64,000 nt of DNA from Chromobotia macracanthus (GCA_036877525.1 JAZGTH010000088.1:700001-764000), one strand, 5' to 3'. Shown: positions 52,031 to 63,871, counted from the first letter of the stretch. Numbers and translations are program-made. The notes: a model not told the origin generated them from the letters alone.

Positions 52031-53436
52031 TATGACTCTTTTAAAGAGTCTTTTTTCACATGTGTCAAGAGTCTCTTATCACATACACTCGTGTATGTGA
52101 TATTCTGATGTATAGATATGACTCAATCTTTTAAAGATGTTACGAGTGCTGAACACAGTCAGCATCAGAAGATCTGCGGCACTCGTGTCGTGATATTCTG
52201 ATGTATAGATATGACTCAATCTTTTAAAGATGTTACGAGTGCTGAACACAGTCAGCATCAGAAGATCTGCGGCACTCGTGTATGTGATATTCTGATGTAT
52301 AGATATGACTCAATCTTTTAAAGATGTTACGAGTGCTGAACACAGTCAGCATCAGAAGATCTGTGGCACTCGTGTATGTGATATTCTGATGTATAGATAT
52401 GACTCAATCTTTTAAAGATGTTACGAGTGCTGAACACAGTCAGCATCAGAAGATCTGCGGCACTCGTGTATGTGATATTCTGATGTATAGATATGACTCA
52501 ATCTTTTAAAGATGTTACGAGTGCTGAACACAGTCAGCATCAGAAGATCTGCGGCACTCGTGTATGTGATATTCTGATGTATAGATATGACTCAATCTTT
52601 TAAAGATGTTACAGTGCTGAACACAGTCAGCATCAGAAGATCTGCGGCACTCGTGTATGTGATATTCTGATGTATAGATATGACTCAATCTTTTAAAGAT
52701 GTTACGAGTGCTGAACACAGTCAGCATCAGAAGATCTGCGGCACTCGTGTATGTGATATTCTGATGTATAGATATGACTCAATCTTTTAAAGATGTTACG
52801 AGTGCTGAACACAGTCAGCATCAGAAGATCTGCGGCACTCGTGTTGTGATATTCTGATGTATAGATATGACTCAATCTTTTAAAGATGTTACGAGTGCTG
52901 AACACAGTCAGCATCAGAAGATCTGCGGCACTCGTGTCGTGATATTCTGATGTATAGATATGACTCAATCTTTTAAAGATGTTACGAGTGCTGAACACAG
53001 TCAGCATCAGAAGATCTGCGGCACTCGTGTATGTGATATTCTGATGTATAGATATGACTCAATCTTTTAAAGATGTTACGAGTGCTGAACACAGTCAGCA
53101 TCAGAAGATCTGCGGCACTCGTGTATGTGATATTCTGATGTATAGATATGACTCAATCTTTTAAAGATGTTACGAGTGCTGAACACAGTCAGCATCAGAA
53201 GATCTGCGGCACTCGTGTATGTGATATTCTGATGTATAGATATGACTCAATCTTTTAAAGATGTTACGAGTGCTGAAACTCAGTCAGCATCAGAAGGTCT
53301 ATCGCATCAGCGGCACTCGTGTTGTGATATTCTGATGTATAGATATGACTCAATCTTTTAAAGATGTTACGAGTGCTGAACACAGTCAGCATCAGAAGAT
53401 CTGCGGCACTCGTGTTGTGATATTCTGTGAGTCTGT
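52031..53436. repeat. 93-94-bp hairpin-forming minisatellite, about 14 copies
   Basis: About fourteen near-identical units, each reading GATATTCTGATGTATAGATA, TGACTCAATCTTTTAAAGAT, GTTACGAGTGCTGAACACAG, TCAGCATCAGAAGATCTGCG, GCACTCGTGT. Units alternate between a GTATGTGAT and a shorter GTCGTGAT or GTTGTGAT junction. Each contains the 8-base inverted repeat ACGAGTGC / GCACTCGT with a nested GCTGA / TCAGC. The copy near 53270-53330 carries a small insertion. A diverged first copy starts at 52031. The ORFs through it are by-products. Confidence 0.95.
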
Positions 53437-54712
53437 TTAGAAAATTCCTAGCACACTTCTTTAACATGCCCTACACATCAAGGTCTCATTCATGTCTACA
53501 GCATAGATGGTGCTGGACATGCAAATGTTTAACATCAGCGTTTGTGGTTTCTTCAAATCAAGAACTTTCAGAATAGTGAGACTTGTCTTACCAAACAAAT
53601 GAATAAAGTAATAAAGACACCACACGATATAGAAATGAACTGTTTCATCACAACAAAATGTTACATTCAGCAAAGAAATGTTGAACAAGACAAATAACAA
53701 CAACAAATAGACGTTAAGCTGCATTTTAAAAAGTTTTGCCAGTTTCACATATGTTGAAGTTGAGAACAGTGTCTTGTGTGATGTAATCAATGATGTCATC
53801 ATTAAACGATCATGCTCTGTAAAGACCGTGAGAGGCAGTGAGCGGTAAAGTCTCGTAAACCTCAAACTGTGTCTGTTTAAGCTCTTAACAGCATCTCACT
53901 GCTGACAAAGACTTTTGTTTCTGCTTAGTGCTTTACCTTGAATACAGTGTGTCAGGAGCAACATGAAAGGAAGACAATAGAAGACTGTGAAATGAAGTAA
54001 TTCGAAAATGAGAAATACTGGGCATCAATCAGCTGTGTATCATGTTGATCTCTGGCACAAAAGTGTGTGAACACACAAACAGTCTGAATGAACACAAACA
54101 CATTCCTGAAATGTGTCAGAATCAATCAGAATCAAGTCACAACACAAGTGTTCTCATCAGCCACACCACTCCACACGAGTGTGAGCATCCAGTTCTGAGG
54201 TCAGTTTCTCTTCAGCTCAACTGCTGTCATGATAGAGCAGCAGTCTGAAGAGAATCCTGCTGTGTCCCCATGACCTCATGTGCTGAGGTTAGTTATCACT
54301 GCAGTGATGTAATTACACATGGGGAGTATGTACACTGGCCAAACGTGTGTAATTGAGTTTGTTGCATGGTGGGTTTTACTCAATATGAAACACTGAGGCA
54401 TTTTGACAGTGATTAAGAGCTGCTGGGTGTGTAGATATGGAAGTATAGATAGGACTGGAACTGATGAACAATATCGTACAATGATGACAAGACCAATAAC
54501 AATAACAACTATAATAATTATAACCAAAACAATGACAACAATATTAATAATACAAACTATCCTCAACTTATTTTTTAGAAAATCAAACAAGTCTCATGCT
54601 GTGTGATGAAAAAAACAAAAGTACTTTTTTACTGAGTCCAATAAGAAAACACTTGAATCAGCTGCCCACATACTATTGGTCAACCCAAATGTCTGTCAAC
54701 CTGTCTTAGTTC
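53437..54712 (-). other. runx1: Probable runx1 3' UTR, no further features
   Basis: AT-rich sequence directly downstream of the runx1 stop. No canonical poly(A) signal is seen on the minus strand before 51504, so it is probably transcribed. This is inference. Confidence 0.4.
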
Positions 54713-55224
54713 TCAGTACGGCCTCCAAACTGCTTCAACAGACATGCTGGTTGGTGAACTGCTGTGGCTTCCTTCGGCCTCTACCACAACATCACTCTGA
54801 TTGGGCAAAGATGGGTGGAGGAGGGTGGAGCCTGTGGAGGCATTAGTGCAGGGTGGTAAGATACGGGGTGGCGAGCGCTCACCGCCCCCTCCCCCTGGCA
54901 TCATGGAGAACTGGTAGGAGCCAGCGGCGCTGCTGTAGTACAGGTGATAGGGTGACGAGCCAGCTTGGAAGGGTCCAGCCTGCCCCTGTGAGGAGCCTGC
55001 GGGGTAGGACGGTGGTAGATACGTGTGGTAGCGGCCAGCGGGGGTTGTCATGGCCGACATGCCGATGCCGATGGCATTGGTGACAGGAGTGGGTGTGTAG
55101 GTAAACGCTCCGGTGGGGTACGGCACGCGAGGGTCAGAGAAACGGCCGTCTGGTAGAGAAGGGAGGGAGGGGAAAGAACGCTCCAGACCCACACGAGGGT
55201 CAGTAAACGCCGTCAGATCTGGAC
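54713..55224 (-). CDS. runx1: runx1 last exon: activation and inhibitory domains, VWRPY
   Basis: 512 bases encoding PDLTAFTDPRVGLERSFPSL to the terminal VWRPY, then TGA at 54713-54715. A Gly run (GGGGG) lies before ERSPPR. The ORF continuing to 55279 reads into the intron and is not coding beyond 55224. Acceptor GTCTTCTTGCAG. Confidence 0.97.
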
Positions 55225-57664
55225 CTGCAAGAAGACAAAGTTCTGCTTGGACATGCTTCTCAACACAGGACAGATTCATAGATTACTGGTTCAGCAGATG
55301 TTTGCATAAACTTTAACTCCTAACACATTCCTAAATATCAGACAATTTCTGCAAGTTTTAAAGGTTATGAAAAGACTTAGAGTTTCTATTTCATAACTCA
55401 GGAGACTGGAGTATCAGCTTTATATTTCTTATAAAATACTTAAATTAACGAAAAGTCTCCATTTATTTCAATTTCAACTGTTTAAGAGAAAGAATTGATA
55501 TAATAAAGAGATCTCATGTAAATGTTTCACCCTGTTCTAGATTTATTATCACATTTAAATGTGTCATGTTTGTTTCAAGAATACCATGGTACTATGTAAA
55601 TACTACAGTATGTGAATCTGACGGTTATTGGCATATATCAGAGGACCATCTGAAATATCACTGTATCATGGCACAGTCTCTCTAACATGATCCTGCTGTT
55701 TCTCTGCACTCATACTTACAGTGTAAAGCATTGCGACTGGGTGATATGGGTGTGGTTGGGTGAACGGCTGGGGTGGAGATGGAACCCAGGTATGGGTACG
55801 ACTGCTCGTAAGTCCAGGAAGGAGATGTTTGCATCTGTCTAGAGTCTAGAAAGAAACATTTACATTCCATAAATGATGTTCTAACTGTCCAGCTGTAATG
55901 ATACACTCACAAAAATATAGGAATATTATTCATTTTTCTTCCTACGTAAAATCACCCCCCACACACATTTTCATACACTTAAAGCACTGTATTAATATCA
56001 TGGTACAGTGATAGTTAAACAGAGCTCCAAGTAACTGCAAAAATGCCACAATATAACCAGAATACCAACTGTTTATATGCATGTGAACACTATGAAAAAA
56101 ATATCCCATATGTTCTCATAAAAATCAAAGTAATCAGGGCAGCTGAGCAACTACACAGAATGCATACAAAAACTCAAACAAAAATAACAACACTGAGAAT
56201 TTCAGCACTGAAAAAGCACTGACGTCCGTGTTTCACAGAAACTATTTCAGGGTGACATGATGACAAAACCTTCATCGCTGAGTCTCATCTGAATGTATGT
56301 ACCAATCAAAGAAGAATTGAAACACAAATGTTCAAGACAAACAAGAGGAGCTGGAGGAGACACTGTGTCTGTATTAGTCTGGCTGTTTTCTTCTTCTCCC
56401 TGCGGTCTAATAAATGCTCACCGATAGTCTACAGACTTCCAGACAGAGGAACAGGGCGGCCCATCGCACAGGAAGCAAATTTTGCAAGGCGGCCAAAGAG
56501 TGTGCGGCCTGTTTCAAGTGCAGCCAGACTGCGGGCCACTGCCAGGCCCCCCAGAAGCCCCCACTTTTCCTGCCTCCCCTCCACAGACTCAGGGCTTGTG
56601 ATCTGGGACAGGAGTCAAACACATGGAGGGGTGGGTGGCTGGAGGCAGATTTAGGCATCCGGAGCAAACAGGGCTCAATCATTTATTACTGGACTAACAC
56701 ACATGCACACAAACACACACACTCTCTCTCGTGCTCTCAAACACACACACACTTTCTCTCTCATACACACACTCTCTCACAAATCTAGAGAAGTTTCCAC
56801 CTTTGAAAGTCCCATCCAGCCAAATTAATTTTTTTCCAATTTGTGCTTTAGGAAAATGACTGGGAGATATTGATGTATTATAAGATATTCGATAAGTTGG
56901 CTGTAACTTTTTTGATGTTGCAGTGGTTTAAGCAGTGAGTATTGTGATACTTCATAAGACGCTGCCAAACATCGTTCTCCAAATACATTTCTGTCTTACA
57001 AATACATTTTCTTTTTTCTTTTACATATTTTCTGTCATTGCCAATATGTTGCATGCTCGTCTGCAGATACACACGCAAATAAATGCTGTAAATGCAAACT
57101 TCTTCAAATGTACAAACCATCACAAACACACCAGCTACCTCTGATTCCATATGAAAAGAGAAGTAGATAAAACAAGAAAGCGAGTGAAAAAGTGAATGAC
57201 TTAATAACGGTTTCCTTGGCCGTGTTCCTGTGGCTATTTCTGGCAGGCTGATCAGAGGGAAGCACGCGGCAGGAAACGATCAGTTCTAAAGCCCGGCTCA
57301 ATCCACTACTGACTTTCAGCACCTCATTATTCACACAGTCAACTCAATACTGGAGGAAAGTTTCATCGCTCACATATCTCTCTTTCATACCTCAGGAGAC
57401 TTGAGTTATGAGTTTAAGGATCAGTTTGATTTGAGGTGTTTGTTCTAAAATCCTTTAAAATGTAGATGAAGACTGCCTGCCTTCATCTTTTGGTGCTCGT
57501 TGTTGAATTCAATCTGTTTATTTCTATAAATGAAATGAAGTGGCATAAGATTTGGTTGTTTTGAATGAGGGATTTTCACACATTAACCTGCTTCCTGTCA
57601 AATGAATCTCACTTCCTCTTTTCTGTGGTCTGCTTCCTCCCTACTGCACACATGCAAGGTGCAC

Positions 57665-57710
<46 letters not shown>

Positions 57711-60700
57711 TACACACACACCTTGCTCTCTTCTGAAGAGGAAGAGAAAGCAGCAGCACGGCAGTCTTTCAGAGGTGCAGATCTGTGTTGTCATGTTCGG
57801 AAATGTTTAAAACAAAGACTGAAAAGCAGAAGTTACTGGTGCTGAACTTAGACCTTCTGAGAAATCAACTGACACAATTTAAAAATATCAAGAGGGCTTT
57901 AAAGCAGGTAACAAAGTTACAAAGTATATTACAAACAAAAGGACAGATTCTACCATGTTTTTTGACTGTGTGCTCATATTCAAACAAACGTCCCGTGATC
58001 ACATTCCAAACAGTATACAACAGTATACAAATTTAAAGACAATCATGAAAAATGTAGCTATGAGCAATATTGTGTTATGTTTACAGTGACTGTGTGAAAC
58101 ATCACTGTTATTGTGAAACTTTTTTTATTGTTATTAAACTATTTGTATACCTACATGAAAGGACAGAATGTTTAAGTTTTGATTCTTTGCAGTATGAAAC
58201 AAATGAAAGAGTGAAGAAATATTTATTACCCCGAGAGGACATGATTGTTCCTGGATGTTACTGGGCCCTAAACTTTCCCTCAGAGTGTGTATGACCATGG
58301 GTGTGAGTGTGTGTGAGCGTGTGTGAGCGTGTGTGTGTGTGTGACCGTGTGTGTGAGCATGTGTGTGAGCATGTGTGTGAGCATGTGTGAGCATGTGTGA
58401 GCATGTGTGAGCATGTGTGTGACCGTGTGTGTGAGCATGTGTGAGCATGTGTGTGTGTGTGTGTGTGTGTGTGACCGTGTGTGTGAGCTTGTGTGAGTGT
58501 GACCATGTGTGTGTGTGTTTGTGAGCATGTGTGAGTGTGTGACCGTGTGTGTGTGTGTGTGAGCATGTGTGAGTGTGTGTGAGCGTGTGTGAGCGTGTGT
58601 GAGCGTGTGTGTAAGCTTGTGTGAGTGTGAGCATGTGTGACTGTGTGAGTGTGTGACCATGTGTGTGTGTGTGTGAGCATGTGTGTGTGTGTGTGTGAGC
58701 ATGTGTGAGTGTGTGAGAGTGTGTGTGACTGTGTGTGTGTGTGAGCATGTGTGAGTGTGTGTGAGCATGTGTGAGTGTGTGTGAGCATGTGTGAGTGTGT
58801 GTGAGCATGTGTGAGTGTGTGTGAGCGTGTGTGAGCGTGTGTGAGAGTGTGTGTGACCGTGTGTGTGAGTGTGTGACCATATGTGTGTCAGTGTGTGTGT
58901 CAGTGTGTGTGTCAGTGTGTGTGAGTGGGTGTGACCGTGTGTGACCTTTGTGTGTGTGTGAGCATGTGTGAGTGTGTGTGTGTGTGGTCAGTTGTGTGAC
59001 CGTGTGTGAGCATTGTGAGCGTGGGTGTGTCTTTGCGTGTGTGTGTGCCGGTGTGAGCTTGTGTGAGTGTGTGACCATGTGTGTGAGCTTGTGTGAGTGT
59101 GTGAGACCGTGTGACTGTGTGTGTGAGCTTGTGTGAGTGTATGACAGTGTGTGAGTGTGTGTGAGACCAGGTGTGAGCATGTGTGTGACCGTATGTGATC
59201 GTGTGTGAGTATATGTGAGTGACCATGTGCAAGTGTGTGTGTGTTTGTGTCAGCTCCAATCAAAGTTGGCCTTGTTCTCTCTATTTGTTATGTCTGAATG
59301 TCGGATGACGTGTGATGTATCCCCACTTCCCCCCAAACAATAACAAAGCCCCATGCACACACATACACACACCCCTCGGCTGTCTCTAAACCAGCTAACT
59401 GAATTATAAATACACAAGTATCCTAAAGCATAAAACTGTGTTTGTGGCTAATTCTAATCCATTTCATGACTTGTACAGCTACATGTAACAAAGCAATTAC
59501 TGTGACTTTAAGAGCTTAAGAGAATGAAGGAATAAAGACCTTAAAATAGAACTGATTAAAACAAAATACAATAGAATGGTTGGTTCATCCCTGCTCTTAT
59601 GTTATAGATATATAATCAGACATATAGAGATTTTCTGAGCTAACTCACCGGAAATCTGGCTGTGGGTGGGGCTGGTGAACGGGGGTGTGTTGAGGGCGGG
59701 GCGTGGGTTGGGGACAGGGCCATGGTGTGGACTGCATCGCATGGCACTTCGTCTCAGCTGCTCAGAGAAAGCTAACGTGCCTGGCTTTACACCTTCATCT
59801 GGCTTCTGTCGGTGCCCTGGACACACACACAGAACGGAGATGAGAAAGCAATTGTGTTACCTATTGTCCATTATCAAATTCATATCACACATAAACAGTA
59901 ATCATACTTCTGCACTATAATCTGATTCCAGCACACACACAGCACTCAATAGAGATCCAACTAACACTGATAAATACCATGTGTGAGCAGAGACGAGAAG
60001 AGAGATAAGATGAGAAGAGAGATGAGAAGAGACGAGAAGAGATGAGAAGAGAGATGAGAAGAGACAGGATGTTTTGTCAATCATAATTGTGGTTCAATGA
60101 AAAGTTTGAGGAGCTCCTCAGAATCAGGTGGCACTGCTTCAGCAGGGGGTGCTGCAGGGTTTCACTCTGTCCTTTCTTCTTATATGTGACTACGTGTGTA
60201 ACATGTGAAACATGTTGTGTGCATAATGTTACAGTGATAGATGCCAGATGCTGTTTTTGTGAATGTGTCTGTCTGCATGCACAGTTAAAGTGGACGCGTG
60301 TGTGTGGGCATCTCTGTCTGACCTCACACATCGAGACCGGGCGAGAACGCCAGATTAACAATCACAGGCGATGAGAGAAAAAGCAAACAAACGGAAGAGA
60401 AAAGCTGTGTCTCACAGCTGTGAGGAACCGTCAGCCACACTCATCCACGCACGCGAGAAGAGGAAGTCCTGCTGAAATCAGAGAGCTTTGAACAGCAGGC
60501 CAGACAGACCCTGAATATGAGGGGTGGCGCCAAGCAGACAGATTCCCGACCGGAAAAAGGGACCAGCGGGGAATAACCATGCAACAGCCACCGACACAAG
60601 ACCATGATGCAAGAACATATCAAACACAAAGACATTGTAAAAACCCTCTGAAACACACACACATGCACACAAAACACACCTGCAGGACAAACAATCTAAA

Positions 60701-61346
60701 CAGAAAGATTCTGACAACTGCTTTACAAACCTTCATTTACAATGTGTAAAATAAATACTTACTGTAATAATAATACAAACAGCATGTGTCAGTATGTGTA
60801 TGTTTATATTGTTTATACCGAAAGATAGTCTGTCCATGTTTACAGCATTAGTTATGTTTTCATGATGAAATGTCTGATCTACTCTTCATGTTATTAGTTT
60901 ATCCACAAACTGGTGTGCAGTGCACAGGGTTTCTTAGGGCACTACAACAACTAACAAGAAGCAGCCAAAAATACAATGAAGCTATTTATAGAGGCAATAT
61001 CTTTATGAAATATTATACTATCAGACCAGATAATAGAAAATTGAGCTGCTCAAAAGAAAGAAAGAACAGACGATTCCAGCAGAGAGTGTTGGATATGAAG
61101 AGTTTATGATGTTACAGCTCTACTGTGGAACTGCTTATCACTGGAAATGGTGCTGTGTTAAACACATCTGATCTCACATGGCTGAAACATGCCGCTTCAG
61201 TTATTGTGTGTGTGGACCTGTGCTGATGTGTGGCTACTCACGGCGCGGTTCTCGAGGCCCGTCCACTGTGATCTTTATGGCTCTCTGATACGTGGCCACC
61301 TGAGGAGGATTGGTGAAGACTGTGATGGTGAGAGTGAAGCTCTTTC
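54713..61346 (-). CDS. runx1: RUNX1 transcription factor, last four exons (5' part outside)
   Basis: RUNX1 binds TGTGGT-type sites with CBF-beta and directs definitive blood formation. Four minus-strand exons join in phase: 61346-61242, 59816-59649, 55845-55720 and 55224-54713. They start in the Runt domain at GKSFTLTITVFTNPPQVATY and pass DGPREPRRHRQKPDE at the domain end. They continue through SPSWTYEQSYPYLGSIS and PDLTAFTDPR to IGIGMSAM, YHTYLPPSYPAGS (a PPxY WW-binding motif) and GSYQFSM. The end runs ERSPPRILPPCTNASTGST, LPNQSDVVVEAEGSHSSSPT and EAVWRPY, the Groucho/TLE-binding end. RUNX1 is chosen over RUNX2 and RUNX3 because of IGIGMSAM, NASTGS and SDVVEAEGSHS-like text. The missing start and N-terminal Runt exons must lie right of 64000, since none was found in 61347-64000. 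Confidence 0.95.
55720..55845 (-). CDS. runx1: runx1 exon: transactivation segment, short form
   Basis: 126 bases: SRQMQTSPSWTYEQSYPYLG, SISTPAVHPTTPISPSRNAL, then His and a split codon that joins the last exon as Cys. Acceptor GTTTCTTTCTAG, donor CACT/GTAAGT. The counterpart of the mammalian GMTTLSAELSSRLSTA stretch is absent. Confidence 0.93.
56440..56680. other. GC-rich intronic island in runx1
   Basis: This stretch is clearly richer in G and C than the surrounding intron, with blocks such as GGCGGCCCATCGCACAGG, CAAGGCGGCCAAAGAGTG and CAGGCCCCCCAGAAGCCCCC. It carries no exon I can join to runx1 in phase. It could be a conserved regulatory element or an unrelated insertion. Confidence 0.35.
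57667..57707. repeat. (CT)n microsatellite in runx1 intron
   Basis: Twenty CT repeats followed by a short CA tract. Confidence 0.97.
58297..59255. repeat. 0.96-kb GAGCATGTGTGTG-type minisatellite in runx1 intron
   Basis: The plus strand repeats GAGCATGTGT, GAGCGTGTGT, GACCGTGTGT, GACCATGTGT and GAGCTTGTGT words joined by (GT)n, with no fixed period. It lies in the large intron between the exons at 55845 and 59649. The minus-strand frames of 348 and 176 codons are His/Thr/Ser read-through and not genes. Confidence 0.95.
59649..59816 (-). CDS. runx1: runx1 exon: post-Runt region
   Basis: 168 bases: HRQKPDEGVKPGTLAFSEQL, RRSAMRCSPHHGPVPNPRPA, then a Pro/Thr/Ser-rich end. The preceding Arg codon is split 1+2. 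Acceptor TGTGTCCAG, donor TCCG/GTGAGT. Confidence 0.93.
59995..60065. repeat. GAGAAGAGAYGA purine minisatellite in runx1 intron
   Basis: Seven or so copies of GACGAGAAGA / GATGAGAAGA words give a 70-base nearly all-purine strand. Confidence 0.9.
61242..61346 (-). CDS. runx1: runx1 exon: C-terminal part of the Runt domain
   Basis: 105 bases, the same size as the corresponding mammalian exon as I recall it. It encodes GKSFTLTITVFTNPP, then QVATYQRAIKITVDGPREPR. One notable residue is Gln where mammals have His (VATYHRAIK). Acceptor ATTGTTTTTTCAG, donor CGCC/GTGAGT. Confidence 0.96.
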
Positions 61347-62483
61347 CTGAAAAAACAATGTATTTATGGTATATTTATTCACAGACACGCTATGTACATT
61401 TTAACAAAGACACAAGACTGATGTTGTGTGTTTATGGATGAGGATGTGTTCAGTGGACAGCTGTCAAACTACACAACTGGCCATCCTGTGATAAAACACA
61501 CACAAATAATTTCAACCTCACACCCGACACAGGAGATTTGAAGTTGTGTTTGCTGTGTCACTACAGCAGAGACACAGACCATGTCACCACGTCCCCAGAT
61601 AATCACAGAATGAGCTAATGACCTCAGAGAGAGAGAGAGTGTGAAATATGCAGTGATACTGAGAGCAGACACAGTACAAAGTCAGACAGAATTCACTCTT
61701 CATAAACACACACACACACACCCTATAATAAACAAGAGTTCCAGGAGACCTCAGTCAGTCCATCACATCAGACTGTCAGCAGCACACATGCAGTCTGGTC
61801 ACCATGCAGTTCTGTCTGATAATCTTATTTATTCTCACAGTGTTTTATAGGGGAAATCTGTTAACTGGAATGTTTCTGGAAAGATACACTTTTTACACTG
61901 AGGTGTGAGTCTCTCATAGCCTCATTGTCATGTCAAATTAAATACTGTATCTGAACCATCTGACCAAAGTCTACCCAAAAACACAAGAATCTTAAATAGG
62001 TACTAAAATAACTAACAAACTTCCTGAATTATAAAGTTTGTATCAAAATATTAATCTTTATTTTTTTAAATGAATAATGTGGGGTGTATACCCAGAATTC
62101 CTCAGGCTTCACCTGTCACTCATTGCCATGACGATCAGATCTCAGCACACAAGCAGAGAGTCGGCTGCTTGTGTGCCAGCAACAGGTTTAAGTTACACAA
62201 CGCTAAACAAGACTAACCAATGCTGGTCAGGGCAAGGTACAGTTGCACACACACACCAGAAAAATAAACCTCCACAGTTCCCAAAAAATCAGACGGTATT
62301 CGTTAATCAGACGGTATCAAACGGTAAGGCTGACCACACGCATGCCCACACAAATCTTAGATCAGAGTGTGACCGAACACATGCTTCTGATGTCAGGTGC
62401 TATTCTGAGCCCAGTCACCGTAACAACACTGTTATACTTCTGTCTGAAATGATCTCACCTCACACACACACTGTCACACATAC
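61347..62483. other. runx1 intron, no further exon seen
   Basis: I looked on the minus strand for the preceding Runt-domain exon and found none up to 64000. Only short CA tracts are present. Confidence 0.5.
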
Positions 62484-62640
62484 ATTTTACATTTTTTACA
62501 TTTCATTCATTTGGCAGACGCTGTTATCCAAAGTGACTTACAGCGCATTCAAGTTATACATTTTATCAGTACATGTGCTCTACAACATGAGCTAGAGGAG
62601 CACTGAGCTACAGGAACACACACACTCTCACATAACACTC
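62484..62640 (-). mobile_element. tRNA-derived SINE, internally deleted
   Basis: On the minus strand the tail AAGTCACTTTGGATAACAGC, GTCTGCCAAATGAATG and AAATGTAAAA matches the SINE at 44811. The head GTTCCTGTAGCTCAG is present, but most of the tRNA-like middle with the B box is lost, and a second GTTCCTGTAGCTCAGAGTG follows to the right. Confidence 0.7.
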
Positions 62641-62911
62641 TGAGCTACAGGAACATATACACATACTCTCTCTCACAGACACTCTCTCTCTCACACACAC
62701 ACTTCATGGTGTGTAAACATAAGATGTCTAAGTGTGTGTGTGTTTGTGTGTGTCTGTGTGTAACTGCCTTAGGACAACAAGTGACTCAACACAACTGTGA
62801 TGATGAAGGGAAAGACAGAAAAGCCACAAATGAATCTTTGTTGTCTTATCTGCAAGTCTTATCTGATCAAAAACCTTGAGCACTCCAACAGAGTAGCAAC
62901 AGGCTGAAGAG

Positions 62912-62930
62912 TGTGTGTGAGTGTGTGTGA

Positions 62931-62991
<61 letters not shown>

Positions 62992-63018
62992 TGTGTGTGT
63001 CTGTGTGTGTGTGTGTGA
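62912..63018. repeat. (GT)n microsatellite
   Basis: GT repeats with a few GA and CT interruptions over about 107 bases. Confidence 0.95.
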
Positions 63019-63103
63019 TTTACATTTCTCTCTTACTTAACACACTATTTTCCGGCAGTAACCATAATCACTTCCATCACTAAAGAGCCCAGCTGTTCTC
63101 TCT

Positions 63104-63139
63104 TACACACACAAACACACACACACACACACACACACA
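63104..63139. repeat. (CA)n microsatellite
   Basis: CA repeats with one AA interruption. Confidence 0.92.
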
Positions 63140-63871
63140 AGCATCGCTCTAATAATCAACAGTATTTGTAGACGTGCATGTCTGAGTGTGTACATTCAAG
63201 CAGACTAGAGGAGCTTCCTGTAGTGACACTAAACTAATATGTTACTTTTGTTAAGTGATCTAAACTAAACATTTATGCACGTCTTTGTACACATTTGAGG
63301 AGGATGAAAACTCACAAACTCAAGATGCCATTTGCAGTACACGCATGTCTGTGATCTGAGCATACAAGCACACCTGCAGTAAGCAGCACTTTGTTCCTTA
63401 AATCCACTCTGACTCTCTATTATACATGTGAAGATGAGGACAAAAGAGAACAGGACAAAAGAGTGTGTTAAGATTGTGTTTGTGAGTCTCAGGTCCAGGC
63501 ATGTGTGTGTAAGACAGTAAGATTAGTGTTGAGGGCTCTATCAGAGACTTTATCACATCACGGCCCTGTGGGACACTGCATTTCCCAGAAGATGAGTGTG
63601 TGTGTGTGTGTCATCAGAAACAGTTGACTAACTCCTCCGTCATCCTGGAAGATTTACAAATCATGAGCATTCATTTCACACAAATCATTCTATGGAAGCT
63701 CCGTGTTTTTCCCCTCAGGATTAATTTATAGACACATTTTTGGCTGCATGATTTTGAATGTCCAAAAAACAATAATTGTTTTTGAAAGTAATTTACAAAG
63801 TTGATAAAAACTGTTGAACACACCAAACAACATGTGAAACACAGAACCTTCTTGACACAAATCTCCACGTC

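Noticed and set aside
52515..53467. Minus-strand ORFs with a repeated MLTVFSTRNIFKRL peptide
   Set aside because: Translation of the 94-bp minisatellite; frame breaks wherever a unit differs in length.
54853..55316. Plus-strand ORFs opposite the last runx1 exon
   Set aside because: Shadows of the GC-rich runx1 coding strand.
58134..59260. 348-codon and overlapping minus-strand frames
   Set aside because: His/Thr/Ser read-through of the GAGCATGTGTG minisatellite in a runx1 intron.
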